From: Streptomyces sp. MspMP-M5
GTDB lineage: Bacteria > Actinomycetota > Actinomycetes > Streptomycetales > Streptomycetaceae
DNA: 64,000 nucleotides
Assembly: GCF_000373585.1 (NCBI RefSeq)
Contig: NZ_KB891904.1
Coordinates: 1-64,000, forward strand
Reading direction: 5' to 3'
The position numbers were made by a program, and so were the translations under genes. Under the pieces are notes generated by a model. That model was not told the DNA's origin. It saw only the letters and a program-made list of their open reading frames with translations, and made no database searches. Shown one piece after another: positions 10,558 through 20,100 of the stretch (positions are counted from its first letter, which is position 1; each line of letters begins with the position of its first letter).

Positions 10558-10602
10558 GCGCATACCCCGGACGGAAAGGAGCCCTCCGTCCGGGGTACGC
10601 GC
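10558..10602. terminator. Hairpin between convergent genes
   Basis: Inverted repeat with 18-base arms (10558-10575 and 10585-10602), one A/C mismatch and a 9-base loop. It sits between the stop at 10556 (+) and the stop at 10635 (-). There is no T-run on either side, as is usual in high-G+C actinobacteria. It probably terminates both transcripts. Confidence 0.85.
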
Positions 10603-10634
10603 GGCTGACCTCAGCAGCGGCGGGTGCGCCTCCT

Positions 10635-12224
10635 TCAAGAGCCGAAGAAGCGCGCCTCGTCCTGGTCGCGCAGGATCTCGCACAGCGCACGCAGCCCGGC
10701 CGCCAACTGGTCGATCTCGCCGTCGCTCACATACACCGACGGCTCGAACCGGAGCGTACTGACCGCGCTCGCCGTCGGGAACGTACGGACCCGGTGCCGC
10801 TTGAGCAGATAGCCCGCGAGCGCATAGCCGAGAATCCCGGCCCGAGCGAAACCCCGGAAGGTCTCGGAGGAGGCCGACGTCTGGTCCATGAACTCCAGCC
10901 CCAGCATCAGGCCGCGGCCGCGTACCTCCTTGACCACGCCGGGAAACTCCTCGTGCAGTGCCAGCAGCACACCCTTGAGCGTGTTCCCGCGCTCGGCGGC
11001 GAGCCGATAGACCTGCCCGCCGTCGGCCTCCAAGATCTCCAGAACCTTCTGTGCGATCAGGCTGGAGAACGCGTCCTTGGCGAAGGTCGAGCTGTGCACC
11101 ATCTCGAACTCCCGCCGATAGCGGCTCTGCCGCACGAGCATGACGGAGTTCTTGGCGATACCCCCGCCCAGGCTCTTGGCCAGTGTGTAGTAGTCGCCGC
11201 GCAGCCCGAGACGGGAGGACGCGAGGAACGAGCCGGTGCGGCCCATGCCGCTCTGGATCTCGTCCACGATCACCGGGCAGCCGGCGGCCGTGCACTCGCG
11301 CCCGATCTCCTCGGCCAGCTCCCGGCTCACCTCCACGATGCCGCCCTCACCCTGGATCGGCTCCACAAGAAAGGCGCACACCACCGGGAAGTCCCGCTCG
11401 GCCACCCGCACTTCGCCGCCCTCGACCACGACGTCGAAGACGACGGCCCGCTCAGCGGCAAGAGCCTCCCCGACCGCGCCCGGGCACCCGAGGGGAACGA
11501 ACCGGGACTGCGTGGCCAGCGCGGAGAAGGGGGCACGGAAGTCCGGGTTGTGGGTGAGCTGAACGCTGCCCATCAGCTTGCCGTGGAACCCGCCCTCCAG
11601 CGCGAGGAAGACCGGCGGCCGGGCCATCTGCTCGGCGTTGCGACGCTCGGCCTCGGCCAGCAGCTCGGCCACGCCGCCGGCCTCGAGGCCCAGTTGCGCC
11701 AGGGCATCGGCGGTGACCTTCGCCGCACCCGCGGACACCGCCGCACGGACCTGTTCGGCGTGCGCGGCGAGCTCGGCGGCGAGCACGCCGGCCCGCATGA
11801 CCCGGTCCATCTCGGCGTGCTTGACCGCGGCCTCGATCGCCTCCGCACCGCTGTTGGCGAAGATGGCGAAGTAGGGTTCGTCGCTGCCGAGCTCGCGCTG
11901 GAGGATCTCGTTGAGACGGACAGCCACGGAGTTGGCGTGGGAACTCGGCGCGAACTGAGCGTGCACCGGCACCTGGCCGTCCAGGATCTCTCTGGCCCGG
12001 GCCACGATCTGCGGGTTGTTGTGCCCGAGCAGCAGCGACCCGTAGCCACCCGTGAAGTCGACCACGGGCACTTCCGCGCCGTTCTCGTCGTGGAAATACA
12101 GGGTGTTGCGTTCGGCCCGCACATATTCGACGTCGAGCCCGGCCATGGCGAGCGTCTCGCGCAGGTGGGGTTCGGTCAGTTCGACCGGCCCCGCTGGTCT
12201 GTGTCCGGTCACTGCAGCTTCCAT
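10635..12224 (-). CDS. Class III PLP aminotransferase with helical insertion
   Basis: Protein of 529 residues starting at ATG 12224, preceded by GAGGA. Fold-type I class III signatures: FTGGYGSLLLGHNNP for the N-terminal substrate region, IFANSGAEAIEAAVK for the cofactor phosphate loop, VDEIQSGMGRTG, and the PLP lysine Lys350 in TLAKSLGGG. The protein is longer than the usual 430-460 residues. An Ala/Glu-rich, probably helical stretch at about 145-205 lies between the phosphate-binding loop and FLALEGGFHGK. Class III enzymes in PKS clusters aminate terminal aldehydes or make omega- or beta-amino acid units, so it could supply an amino starter or convert a released aldehyde. It lies 47 bases downstream of the SARP gene and converges with the flavin monooxygenase. 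Confidence 0.85.
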   Translation of the reverse strand: MEAAVTGHRPAGPVELTEPHLRETLAMAGLDVEYVRAERNTLYFHDENGAEVPVVDFTGGYGSLLLGHNNPQIVARAREILDGQVPVHAQFAPSSHANSVAVRLNEILQRELGSDEPYFAIFANSGAEAIEAAVKHAEMDRVMRAGVLAAELAAHAEQVRAAVSAGAAKVTADALAQLGLEAGGVAELLAEAERRNAEQMARPPVFLALEGGFHGKLMGSVQLTHNPDFRAPFSALATQSRFVPLGCPGAVGEALAAERAVVFDVVVEGGEVRVAERDFPVVCAFLVEPIQGEGGIVEVSRELAEEIGRECTAAGCPVIVDEIQSGMGRTGSFLASSRLGLRGDYYTLAKSLGGGIAKNSVMLVRQSRYRREFEMVHSSTFAKDAFSSLIAQKVLEILEADGGQVYRLAAERGNTLKGVLLALHEEFPGVVKEVRGRGLMLGLEFMDQTSASSETFRGFARAGILGYALAGYLLKRHRVRTFPTASAVSTLRFEPSVYVSDGEIDQLAAGLRALCEILRDQDEARFFGS

Positions 12225-12271
12225 GATTCCTCGGTGTCCTCATCCTTGATCACTTGTCGGTTCTCGATCGT

Positions 12272-14071
12272 TCAGGCGTCGAAGAGCTGGTGTTCGACAC
12301 CGTGGGGAGCGGTCGGCCGCTCCCCCCGCACGGCCGACGACAGCGACGCCACCAGCCGGTCAGTGGTGTCCCGGGTCGACCGCCCCAAGGTGAGGGTGGT
12401 CGCCTGACTGCTGCCCCCGGCCCAGGAACGGCGCCGCAGCAGCAGCTCCGGGTCCGCGGCCGCGACGATGAACAGCGGCACCGGGCCCGCACACTGGGCC
12501 AACTCCTCCACGGCGTCCAGCACACTGCCGTCCGCATGATGCACATCGTCGAACCCGAGCACGACCGGCCGCCGCCGCGCCGCCGCCTGGAAGAACTCCC
12601 GCCAGGCCACCATCACTTCGCCCGGTGTGCCGCCGCACCGGGAGTCGGAGGTCGGATCGACCAGCGGCACGAGCCGGGCCAGCGTCCAGCCCGCGGACTG
12701 CGCGGACCCGAACAGCGACCGCACCGTCTCCGCAAGCCTGGCCCAGGCCGTCGCCGCCGCGTCATCAGGCCGCAGACCGCAGTACGCGGACAGGATCTGC
12801 GCCGGAGCGGTGAGCGGATCCCCGTGCGCAACGGCCGGGAACCGTCCGCTCAGGAACAGCGGCGACCCAGGCAAATCCGTTGCCTGGCCCCCGAATTCCC
12901 GCAGCAGACGACTCTTGCCCGCTCCCGGCTCGCCCACGACCGTCACCAGATGCGGCACGGACCGGTGCCTGGTGATACCGAACAGCCCCCGCAACGCCAG
13001 CAGTTCATACCCCAGCTCCGACGGCTGCCGTGCAGCGCCCTCGCCACGGCCCTCCGGCACGGGAGCCTCCCCCCGCCACCCGGCGGCGGCCTCTGCGGCA
13101 GGAACGCATCCGAAGGCGCCCTCGGCTGACCGCCGCACCTCCTGCCCGGCCCCCACCTCGGCCAGGGCCGCCCGGGACCCGTCCTCGCCTCTGCTTCCCT
13201 CTGCGCAGACCAGTGCCGATCGCGCCGACCGAATGACCTGCCGTGCAAGATTGCCGCGCGCCACCACGTCGAACGGGGCGTACGGTGACGCCGCCCCGCC
13301 CAGTGACAGCACGGGGTCCTGAGCGAGGATGGCCTGCTGGAGCCGCTTCAGCCCACGGCCCGGTTCCAGACCCAGGTTCTCCACAAGCCCGTCCCGCATC
13401 CGCCGGTAGACGCTGAGCGCGTCCGCCTGCCGGCCACACCGGTACAGCGCCAGCATCAACTGACCACACGAACGCTCCCGCAGCGGCTCGGCCTTGACCA
13501 TCGCTTCCAACTCGGTGAGCACCCGGTGGTGCCGGCCGCAGCCCAGCTGTGCCTCGAAGTAGTCCTCCAGCACGTCCAGCCGGGCGTGCTGCACGGCCGC
13601 CAGCTCCGGCCAATCGACCCCGGCCTCCACGAGATCGGCCAGCACCGGGCCCCGCCACAGCGCGAGCGCCTCCCGCAGCAGCCGCGCGGCCTCCTCCAGC
13701 AAGCCCTGCGTCAGCTTCTCCCGGCCGACGCCGGCCCACTTCTCGAACAGATGCAGATCCACCAGTTCCGGATCGACCTGCATCACGTAACCCGGCGGCC
13801 GGGTCAACAGCGCCGCGCTCCGTGCAACGTGTGCGCCGTACCCACCGGAGAGCGCACCACGTATCCCGGACACGGCATTGTGCAAGATCTTGCGCGCGGT
13901 CGTCGGCGCGTCGTCCGCGGCCCACAGCGCCCCGAGCAACTGGCTCGTGGCCACGACATGGTTGGCCTGCAGCAGAAGAAACCCGAGCGTGGCACGCTGC
14001 TTGGTCCCGCCGAGCCCTATCGGCCGGTCATCGGCGAGGGCTTCCAAAGGCCCCAGAATTCGAAAGTGCAT
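12272..14071 (-). CDS. SARP-family transcriptional activator with ATPase domain
   Basis: Protein of 599 residues from ATG 14071, the start that gives the usual SARP N-terminus (MHFRILGPLEAL); an in-frame start at 14275 would add unrelated residues inside the upstream gene. Residues 1-95 are an OmpR-type winged helix, about 100-245 a bacterial transcriptional activation domain (LHLFEKWAG, ALYRCGRQADALSVYRRMRD), then a linker and an NTPase domain. That domain has Walker A GEPGAGKS and a Walker B-like VVLGFDDVHHAD. It stops soon after the NTPase core, so it lacks the TPR tail of full AfsR-type proteins. SARPs activate antibiotic genes by binding direct repeats overlapping the -35 region. It lies between the thioesterases and the aminotransferase on the same strand and is the likely pathway activator for the left arm. 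Confidence 0.9.
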   Translation of the reverse strand: MHFRILGPLEALADDRPIGLGGTKQRATLGFLLLQANHVVATSQLLGALWAADDAPTTARKILHNAVSGIRGALSGGYGAHVARSAALLTRPPGYVMQVDPELVDLHLFEKWAGVGREKLTQGLLEEAARLLREALALWRGPVLADLVEAGVDWPELAAVQHARLDVLEDYFEAQLGCGRHHRVLTELEAMVKAEPLRERSCGQLMLALYRCGRQADALSVYRRMRDGLVENLGLEPGRGLKRLQQAILAQDPVLSLGGAASPYAPFDVVARGNLARQVIRSARSALVCAEGSRGEDGSRAALAEVGAGQEVRRSAEGAFGCVPAAEAAAGWRGEAPVPEGRGEGAARQPSELGYELLALRGLFGITRHRSVPHLVTVVGEPGAGKSRLLREFGGQATDLPGSPLFLSGRFPAVAHGDPLTAPAQILSAYCGLRPDDAAATAWARLAETVRSLFGSAQSAGWTLARLVPLVDPTSDSRCGGTPGEVMVAWREFFQAAARRRPVVLGFDDVHHADGSVLDAVEELAQCAGPVPLFIVAAADPELLLRRRSWAGGSSQATTLTLGRSTRDTTDRLVASLSSAVRGERPTAPHGVEHQLFDA

Positions 14072-14124
14072 AGCTCCCCCACGGTCCGCAGGCATCCGGC
14101 CGGCGATCCGGCCGAGAAACGGCC

Positions 14125-14913
14125 CTACTCGGCGGCGATCCGGGCGCCCGTCACCGCGGTGGGCACGGACAGCGCCCGGCCGACGGTTTCGGCCACGCCG
14201 GCGATGTGGTGGTCGAGGTAGAAGTGCCCGCCCGGGAAGACCCGCACATCGGTGGGCGCCGACGTCAGCTCGCACCAGGCCGAGGCGCCGGACCGGCTCG
14301 CCACAGGGTCACGGTCACCGACGAGCACCGTGAAGGGAACGCTCAGTTTCGGGCACGGACTCCACCGGTACGACCCGATCGCGCGGTAGTCGGCTCGCAG
14401 CGCGGGAAGCACCATCGCCAGCAGCTCGGGGTCCTCCAGCACCGACGCGGTGGTCCCCCCGAGCACCCGTACCATCTTCAGCACATCGGCGTCGCCGTGC
14501 AGCTGGTCGTGCGTGCCCGGCACCCGCGTCGGGGCGTTCCGGCCGGAAAGGAACAGCCGTACGGGAACGGGCGCTCCTCGGGCTTCCAGCCGCCGTGCGA
14601 CCTCGTACGCCAGGACCGCTCCCATACTGTGCCCGAAGAACGCGAAAGGCCCTTCGTGCGCCTCGTGCACCTCATCGGCGAGCAGGTCGGCCAGCCGGCC
14701 GATGTCCGCGACGGGCTGCTCCCGCAGGCGGTTCTGCCGACCGGGGTACTGCACCGCCAGCACCCGGACCGCCGGCGGGAGCGCACGCGAGAGCGGAACG
14801 TACGCGCTCGCCGCGCCACCCGCATGCGGGAAGCAGATCAGCCGGGTGCCGTCCCCGTCGCGTGACGCCCCGTTGCTCACCGGGCCGAATGTGTAGAACC
14901 ACTGGCTGCGCAT
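14125..14913 (-). CDS. Type II thioesterase (first of two)
   Basis: Alpha/beta hydrolase of 262 residues. It has LICFPHAGGAASAY near the N-terminus (oxyanion region), the nucleophile Ser in FFGHSMGAV, Asp in VLVGDRDPVAS and His in FPGGHFYLDHH, so the Ser-Asp-His triad is complete. Stand-alone thioesterases of this type remove stalled or wrong acyl groups from carrier proteins in PKS and NRPS lines, and some release the product. It shares only the family pattern with the second thioesterase at 15042-15872, so the pair is not a recent duplication. The 53-base gap to the SARP gene suggests cotranscription. Confidence 0.92.
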   Translation of the reverse strand: MRSQWFYTFGPVSNGASRDGDGTRLICFPHAGGAASAYVPLSRALPPAVRVLAVQYPGRQNRLREQPVADIGRLADLLADEVHEAHEGPFAFFGHSMGAVLAYEVARRLEARGAPVPVRLFLSGRNAPTRVPGTHDQLHGDADVLKMVRVLGGTTASVLEDPELLAMVLPALRADYRAIGSYRWSPCPKLSVPFTVLVGDRDPVASRSGASAWCELTSAPTDVRVFPGGHFYLDHHIAGVAETVGRALSVPTAVTGARIAAE

Positions 14914-15041
14914 GCCGCCCCCCGATCGTCGTTCCCTGGAGCTCCCGCCCTGGACGGGATCCCACGGCCATGGTGCGGGCCCTCACTCAAAACCCGCACA
15001 AACCGTGGACAAAGTCCCCGCCCCCTGGCCAACGCCGCTGG

Positions 15042-15872
15042 TCAGGGAAGCTTGCCGTGTTCAACTGCCCAGCCACGAGGCGGGCCGACCGGCCCGGCCA
15101 CGCCACCATGCGCGTGGGGAAGGGCCTTCGGCGCCACCGTGACCAGGGCGTCGGCGATCGTCGCCATCACGTCGGCCACCGCTGAGTGCAGGAAGAAGTG
15201 CTCGCCGGGAAGGACGACCAGCCGCGAGGCAGCGCTGGTCTGCCGCAGCCACCGGTGCAGCTTCTCGCTCGCCACCAGGGGATCGGCATCGCCCCCGAAC
15301 ACGGTCAAGGGCACCGCCAGCGGCGGTTGCGCGTGGTACCGGTAGGTCTCCAGCAGCGAGAAGTCCGCGCGCAGCGCGGGCAGTACCAGCTCCATCAGCC
15401 CGGCGTCGTTCAGGAGCTCGGTCGGCGTGCCGCCGAGGAAGCGCAGTTCCTCAAGCACATCGACGTCCGGCGCCGCATGGATCGGCTGCCGAGTGCGCGG
15501 CAGGTCGGGGGCGGCGGAGCCGGAGACGAAGAGGTGCACCGGCTGTGGCAGGCCCCGCCCGCGCAGGGTCCTGGTGAGCTCGAAGGCGATCAGAGCGCCC
15601 ATGCTGTGGCCGAACAGCGCATAGGGCCGATCCAGGTGCCCCGTGAGGGCGTCGGCCAGCATCTCGGCCAACAACGGCATCCTGCTGACCGGGGTTTCGC
15701 CCCAACGGGCGCCGCGGCCGGGAAGCTCCAGCGGGTGCACGTGGACATCGTCGGGGGCCAGATCGCGCCAGCTCCGGTACGCCGACGCGCTGCCGCCCGC
15801 GTACGGGAGGCAGAAGAGGCGGACCCCGGCATCGTCCTGCGGCTCTGCCTGGTCAAACCATCGGTTGCGCAT
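15042..15872 (-). CDS. Type II thioesterase (second of two)
   Basis: Alpha/beta hydrolase of 276 residues with the same family marks: LFCLPYAGGSASAY, the Ser nucleophile in LFGHSMGALIAF, Asp in FGGDADPLVAS and the catalytic His in LPGEHFFLHS. A short tail rich in Pro, Gly and His follows the last helix. Two editing thioesterases in one cluster are common when both PKS and NRPS carriers must be cleaned. Because no integrated thioesterase is visible in the window, one could instead help off-load the chain. It lies 128 bases upstream of the other thioesterase on the same strand, and about 260 bases downstream of the ferredoxin stop with no gene between. Confidence 0.92.
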   Translation of the reverse strand: MRNRWFDQAEPQDDAGVRLFCLPYAGGSASAYRSWRDLAPDDVHVHPLELPGRGARWGETPVSRMPLLAEMLADALTGHLDRPYALFGHSMGALIAFELTRTLRGRGLPQPVHLFVSGSAAPDLPRTRQPIHAAPDVDVLEELRFLGGTPTELLNDAGLMELVLPALRADFSLLETYRYHAQPPLAVPLTVFGGDADPLVASEKLHRWLRQTSAASRLVVLPGEHFFLHSAVADVMATIADALVTVAPKALPHAHGGVAGPVGPPRGWAVEHGKLP

Positions 15873-16130
15873 GGGGTGCTCTCCTTCGTCTCTGAAGCTT
15901 CTTCAGCCTGGCCATTGACCGGGTTACGGCAGGCGGCCCCGTGACAGGCTCCCGGACGGTCGAGCGATCGATCGATATCTCAACTCGCCTGCCCAGGAGC
16001 CTCGTTGGCCGCCCATCGAGCCGTATCCGACCTGCCGCACGCACGCGTGAAGTGGGTCACCGCGCCCATCTGGATCACCGCCGAAGAAGCTCACTGTGGT
16101 TCGCCCGGACGCGGACGCCGCCGGAGGCGG

Positions 16131-16328
16131 TCAGCCGGTCAGGGTCAGGGCACCCGACGGGCAGCGCTCCACCGCCGCTCGCGCGGCTTCGGCGGCCTCC
16201 TGCCCGCACACAGCGGCCCGCAGCAGCACGACGGTCCCGTCGTGATCGGACTGGTCGAAGAGATCGGGTGCGGTCAGCGCACACATGCCCGCGCCGAAGC
16301 AGCGTTCCGTATCAGCCTGGATCTGCAA
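16131..16328 (-). CDS. Small [3Fe-4S]-type ferredoxin
   Basis: Protein of 65 residues. The only suitable start is TTG 16328, which gives a normal ferredoxin N-terminus (QIQADTERCFGAGMC); a GGGG purine run lies upstream. The three cysteines in C-x5-C and CPSGAL place it with actinobacterial [3Fe-4S] ferredoxins that pass electrons to cytochromes P450, and APDLFDQSDHDGTV is typical of that group. It is the last gene of the minus-strand operon, 33 bases after the FabG-like reductase. The likely partner in the window is the P450 at 42159-43349, although the two are 26 kb apart and on opposite strands; a P450 outside the window is also possible. Confidence 0.88.
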   Translation of the reverse strand: MQIQADTERCFGAGMCALTAPDLFDQSDHDGTVVLLRAAVCGQEAAEAARAAVERCPSGALTLTG

Positions 16329-16360
16329 GGTCGTATCCCCGTGCCGTGGTGTTTGCGGAG

Positions 16361-17128
16361 TCAGACGGTCACGCCGCCGTCGATCTGGAAGGCCGAGCCG
16401 GTGATGTACGCGGCCCGGTCCGAGAGCAGGAACGAGACCAGGTCGGCGACCTCGTGCGGCTCGCCGAACCGCCCCAGCGGGATGCGCTCCTTGAACCGCT
16501 CCCGCACCTCGGCCGGCAGGTCCATGACGGGATCGGTGGCGACGAAGCCGGGCACGACCACGTTCGCTCGTATCCCGTACCGGCCGACCTCGCGGGCCAG
16601 GGACTTGGTGAACCCGATGATCCCGGCCTTGGACGCAGCGTAGTTGGTCTGTCCGGAGTTGCCGTACAGACCGGCTATGGAGGACATCGTCACGATCGCA
16701 CCGCGCCTGCGTTCGATCATGCCGTTGATGACGGTCCGGCAGACGTAGTACGTACCGTCGAGATTGACCCGCTGGACGTCGGTCCAGTCCTCGTCCTCCA
16801 TCGCCGCCAGCGGACCGTCGCGCAGCACGGCGGCCGAGGTGACCACCGCCGCGATCGGACCGAGGGTGTCCTCGATCCCGTCGACGAGTTCCTCCACCGC
16901 GACGCTGTCGCCGACATCGGTCCGGCGCAGGTACATCCGCCGGCCCAGCGCGCCGATCTCCTTCTCCAGGCTCTGCGCGGCGGCCGTGTCGGAGGCGTAG
17001 CACACCGCCACGTCGAAGCCGTCCTGCGCCAGCCGCAGCGCGACGGCGCGGCCGATCCCGCGTGAGCCGCCCGCCACCAGCGCCACCGGGGCGTCCTGGT
17101 CCGCGCGGGTCGGGTCGATACCGCTCAT
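16361..17128 (-). CDS. FabG-like SDR, candidate trans-acting ketoreductase
   Basis: Classical short-chain dehydrogenase of 255 residues. The NAD(P)-binding motif is VAGGSRGIG near residue 18, with catalytic Ser in TMSSIAG and Tyr/Lys in TNYAASKAG; the C-terminus FQIDGGVTV is typical of FabG-type 3-oxoacyl-ACP reductases. The start at 17128 overlaps the stop of the upstream PKS by four bases (ATGA), so the two are translationally coupled. One PKS module in this operon (26204-29503) has no ketoreductase, which makes reduction of its beta-keto product in trans the most attractive role; that is inference. Modification of a tailoring intermediate is the alternative. Confidence 0.9.
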   Translation of the reverse strand: MSGIDPTRADQDAPVALVAGGSRGIGRAVALRLAQDGFDVAVCYASDTAAAQSLEKEIGALGRRMYLRRTDVGDSVAVEELVDGIEDTLGPIAAVVTSAAVLRDGPLAAMEDEDWTDVQRVNLDGTYYVCRTVINGMIERRRGAIVTMSSIAGLYGNSGQTNYAASKAGIIGFTKSLAREVGRYGIRANVVVPGFVATDPVMDLPAEVRERFKERIPLGRFGEPHEVADLVSFLLSDRAAYITGSAFQIDGGVTV

Positions 17129-20100
17129 GCCATGTCCTCTCGGTCCTCGTCCGCCGCGAGCAGGCGGCGCAGCTCTGCTTCCACTGCCTCGTCGGACAGA
17201 CCCGCGAGCAGATCCGGGTCGGCCTCCGCCTCCGGTTCGTCGCGGCTGAGAACCTCGATGGTGTCCTCGGGGCCATCCGCTGCGGGGCGGGGGCCCGCGT
17301 CCAGCAAGGCCGCGGTGTGCGCGACGGTGGGGTGCTCGAAGAAGGCCCGCAGGTCGAGTTCCACCCCGAGGCGGTTCTTGAGGCGGGTGCCGATCTGAAC
17401 CGCGGCCAGGGAGTGGCCGCCGAGGGCGAAGAAGTCGTCGTCGACGCCGACCCGGTCCAGGCCGAGGAGCTCCTGCCAGACTTCGGTGACCTCCCGCTCG
17501 CGGGGGGTGCGGGCAGCGACGTACGGCGTGTCCAGGTCCGGGCGGGGGTGGCTGCCGGGCGGCGCGAGCCGGCCCATCTCCCGTTCGAGCAGCGCGGGGG
17601 TCACCGAGCGGGCCAGCTCGCGTACGGCGGCGAAGTCGCGGTGGGAGACGAGGAGATGACCGGGGAGGGCGGGGGCGGCGAGAAGACGGGCGAAGACGTC
17701 CTTGCCCTGCTGCTCGGTGATGCCTTCGGCGAGGGTGCGCAGGACCCCGCCGGCCGCCTCGCCGGGACGGTCCGCGTCCGCCTCCGCGTCGTGCGCGGGC
17801 GGCTCGGCGGCGCGCGCTATCTGGTCGCGCAGGCCCCCCACGTCGTTGATCCGCTTGATGGTGAAGTCGCCGATCCGGGCCAGGAGCCGTCCGTCCGGGT
17901 CGAGGATCTCGATGTCGCAGGTGCTGGTCTCGCCCGCGGAGTCCGCCGCCCCCTTCATCTCGACATAGGCGTGGACGGTGCCGGTCAGGCCGTGGAAGAC
18001 GCGCAGGCTGCGGTAGCTGAACGGCAGGTAGTACGTGTCGGGTGCGTGCACCCGGGCGGTGCCGCCGGCCGCGTCGAGCAGTGCCGGGTGCAGCAGGTAG
18101 TGGTCGAGGTCGCCGTGGTACTCCTCGTCGAGCCGCAGGGTCGCCAGCACCCGCTTCGGGCCGACCTGGATCTCCCGCATGCACCCCCAGCGCGGCCCGA
18201 AGGAGAACTCGATCGGGCCGCCCTTCTCGAACCGGTCCAGACGCAGCCCGAGCTTGATCGACTCGTCGGTGTCGAGGACCTCCGTCACCGCGCAGCCGGC
18301 ACGGAGCTCATCCAGGTCGCGCACCGTGTCCGGCTCCGGCTCGAAGAAGGCGACGGTGCCGCGCGCGTGGTCGGTCCAGGCCACGCCCCCCGGCGCACCG
18401 GTGCGGCTCTGCACGGCGAAGTGCCACCGGCCGTCACGTTCCTCGATGGTGGTGAAGACCTCGCGCGACTGCCCGTCGGGGACGACCACGGGGATCATGT
18501 ACTGCACGTCACCGATCTCGATGCCCCGCCCGGCGGCCTGCTCGGCGACGGCGGCCCGGACCAGTTCCAGGTAGGCGGTGCCCGGGACGAGGCCATGGCC
18601 CTGGATGCGGTGGTCGGCGACGATCCAGCTGTCGTCGGTGCTGAAGACCGTGGCGTATGTCCGGGAGGTGGCGGTGGAGCGGACCAGGCGCCGCAGCAGG
18701 GGGTGGCCGTCGAGCGGGCTGCCTGCGTCGAGGCCGAACCGGGAGCCGAGGCCGGCGGCCATGCCGACGTCCTGCCAGGTGTCCCAGCCGACGGAGGTGA
18801 CGGGCAGCCCGTCCTGGCGGCGCTTGTACTGCGCCCACGCGTCGAGGAAGGCGTTGGCGGCCGCGTAGTCGCTCTGGCCGGGGCCGCCGAGGACGGCGGT
18901 CACGGAGGAGCACAGCAGCATGAAGTCCAGGTCGTCCTCACGGCAGACCTGGTCCAGGACGAGCAGGCCGTGGGTCTTGGCGGCGAGGACCTGGTCGGCG
19001 TCGGCCGGGGACTTGGTGACGATCATGCCCTGGGAGGGCAGCCCGGCGGCATGGACGACACCGTTGAGGGGGCCGCCCGCCGCCCGCAGGTCGCCGACGG
19101 CCCGCAGCATCTGCTCCGCGTCGGTGACATCGGCGCGCAGCAACACGACGCGGGCACCGAGGGATTCGAGGTGCCGCAGCCGCCTGATACGGGTGCTGGT
19201 GGCGTCGGTGTCGTCGTGGGCGGCGAGATGGGCGTCCCAGTCGGCGGGCGGCGGGAACGCGGCACGGCCCAGCAGGCCGAGGACCGGCCGGTCGGTCGCG
19301 GACGCGATGTGCTCGGCGAGGGCAAGACCGAGGCCGCCGAGGCCGCCGGTGACGAGATACACGCCGCCGTCCCGCAGCCCGGTGCGGTCGCCGTCACCGG
19401 GGGCGGTCCGGTCGATCCAGTCCACCCGGTCGAAGCCGCGCGCCCACAAGTGGCGCCCGCGCAGGGCGAGTTCGGCCCCGGCGTCGGTGTCGGTGAGGGC
19501 GGTGAGCACGGCGCGGACGGCGTCCTGGCCCGGGGCGTCCGGGTCGGTGCCGGTGATGTCCAGGACTCGGCAGGCGGTCTCGGCGGTCTCCTGGGGGATC
19601 ACCGTGGCCGCGCCGAGCAGCAGGGCGTGCTCGGGCTGCAGCGGTTCGTCGCCGGTGACGTCGTACACGCCGCGGCAGAGCAGGTCCACAACGACCGGGG
19701 CAGGCAGCCGCGCGGCGCCCAGGGCCTGGGCGAGGGCGAGCAGGCTGTCGAAGCCGGTGCGGCGCGCGGCGTCCAGCCGTTCATGGGTGGGCGCCGCGCC
19801 GTCCACGGGGCCCTCGGCGGCGCCCCACAGGTGGACGAAGCGGAAGCGCTGCCCGTCCCTGACCGCGAAGGGGGGCGTGGCCAGGGACGAGGCGAGCGCG
19901 GACAGGTGGTCCCGGTCGGCGGGGTCCACAGTCCAAGAGCCCTCGCCGGTGCGTTCCATGGAGGTGCCCGCAGTGACGCGCACGACAAGGTCGCCGGCGG
20001 CCGCCAGGCGGTCGGCGAGGGCGTCACCGAGGGCGCGTCCGGCGCCGAGGATCACCCACGTGTCGCCGGTGGCCGCGGCCGTGCTCCGGACGGGCAGGGC

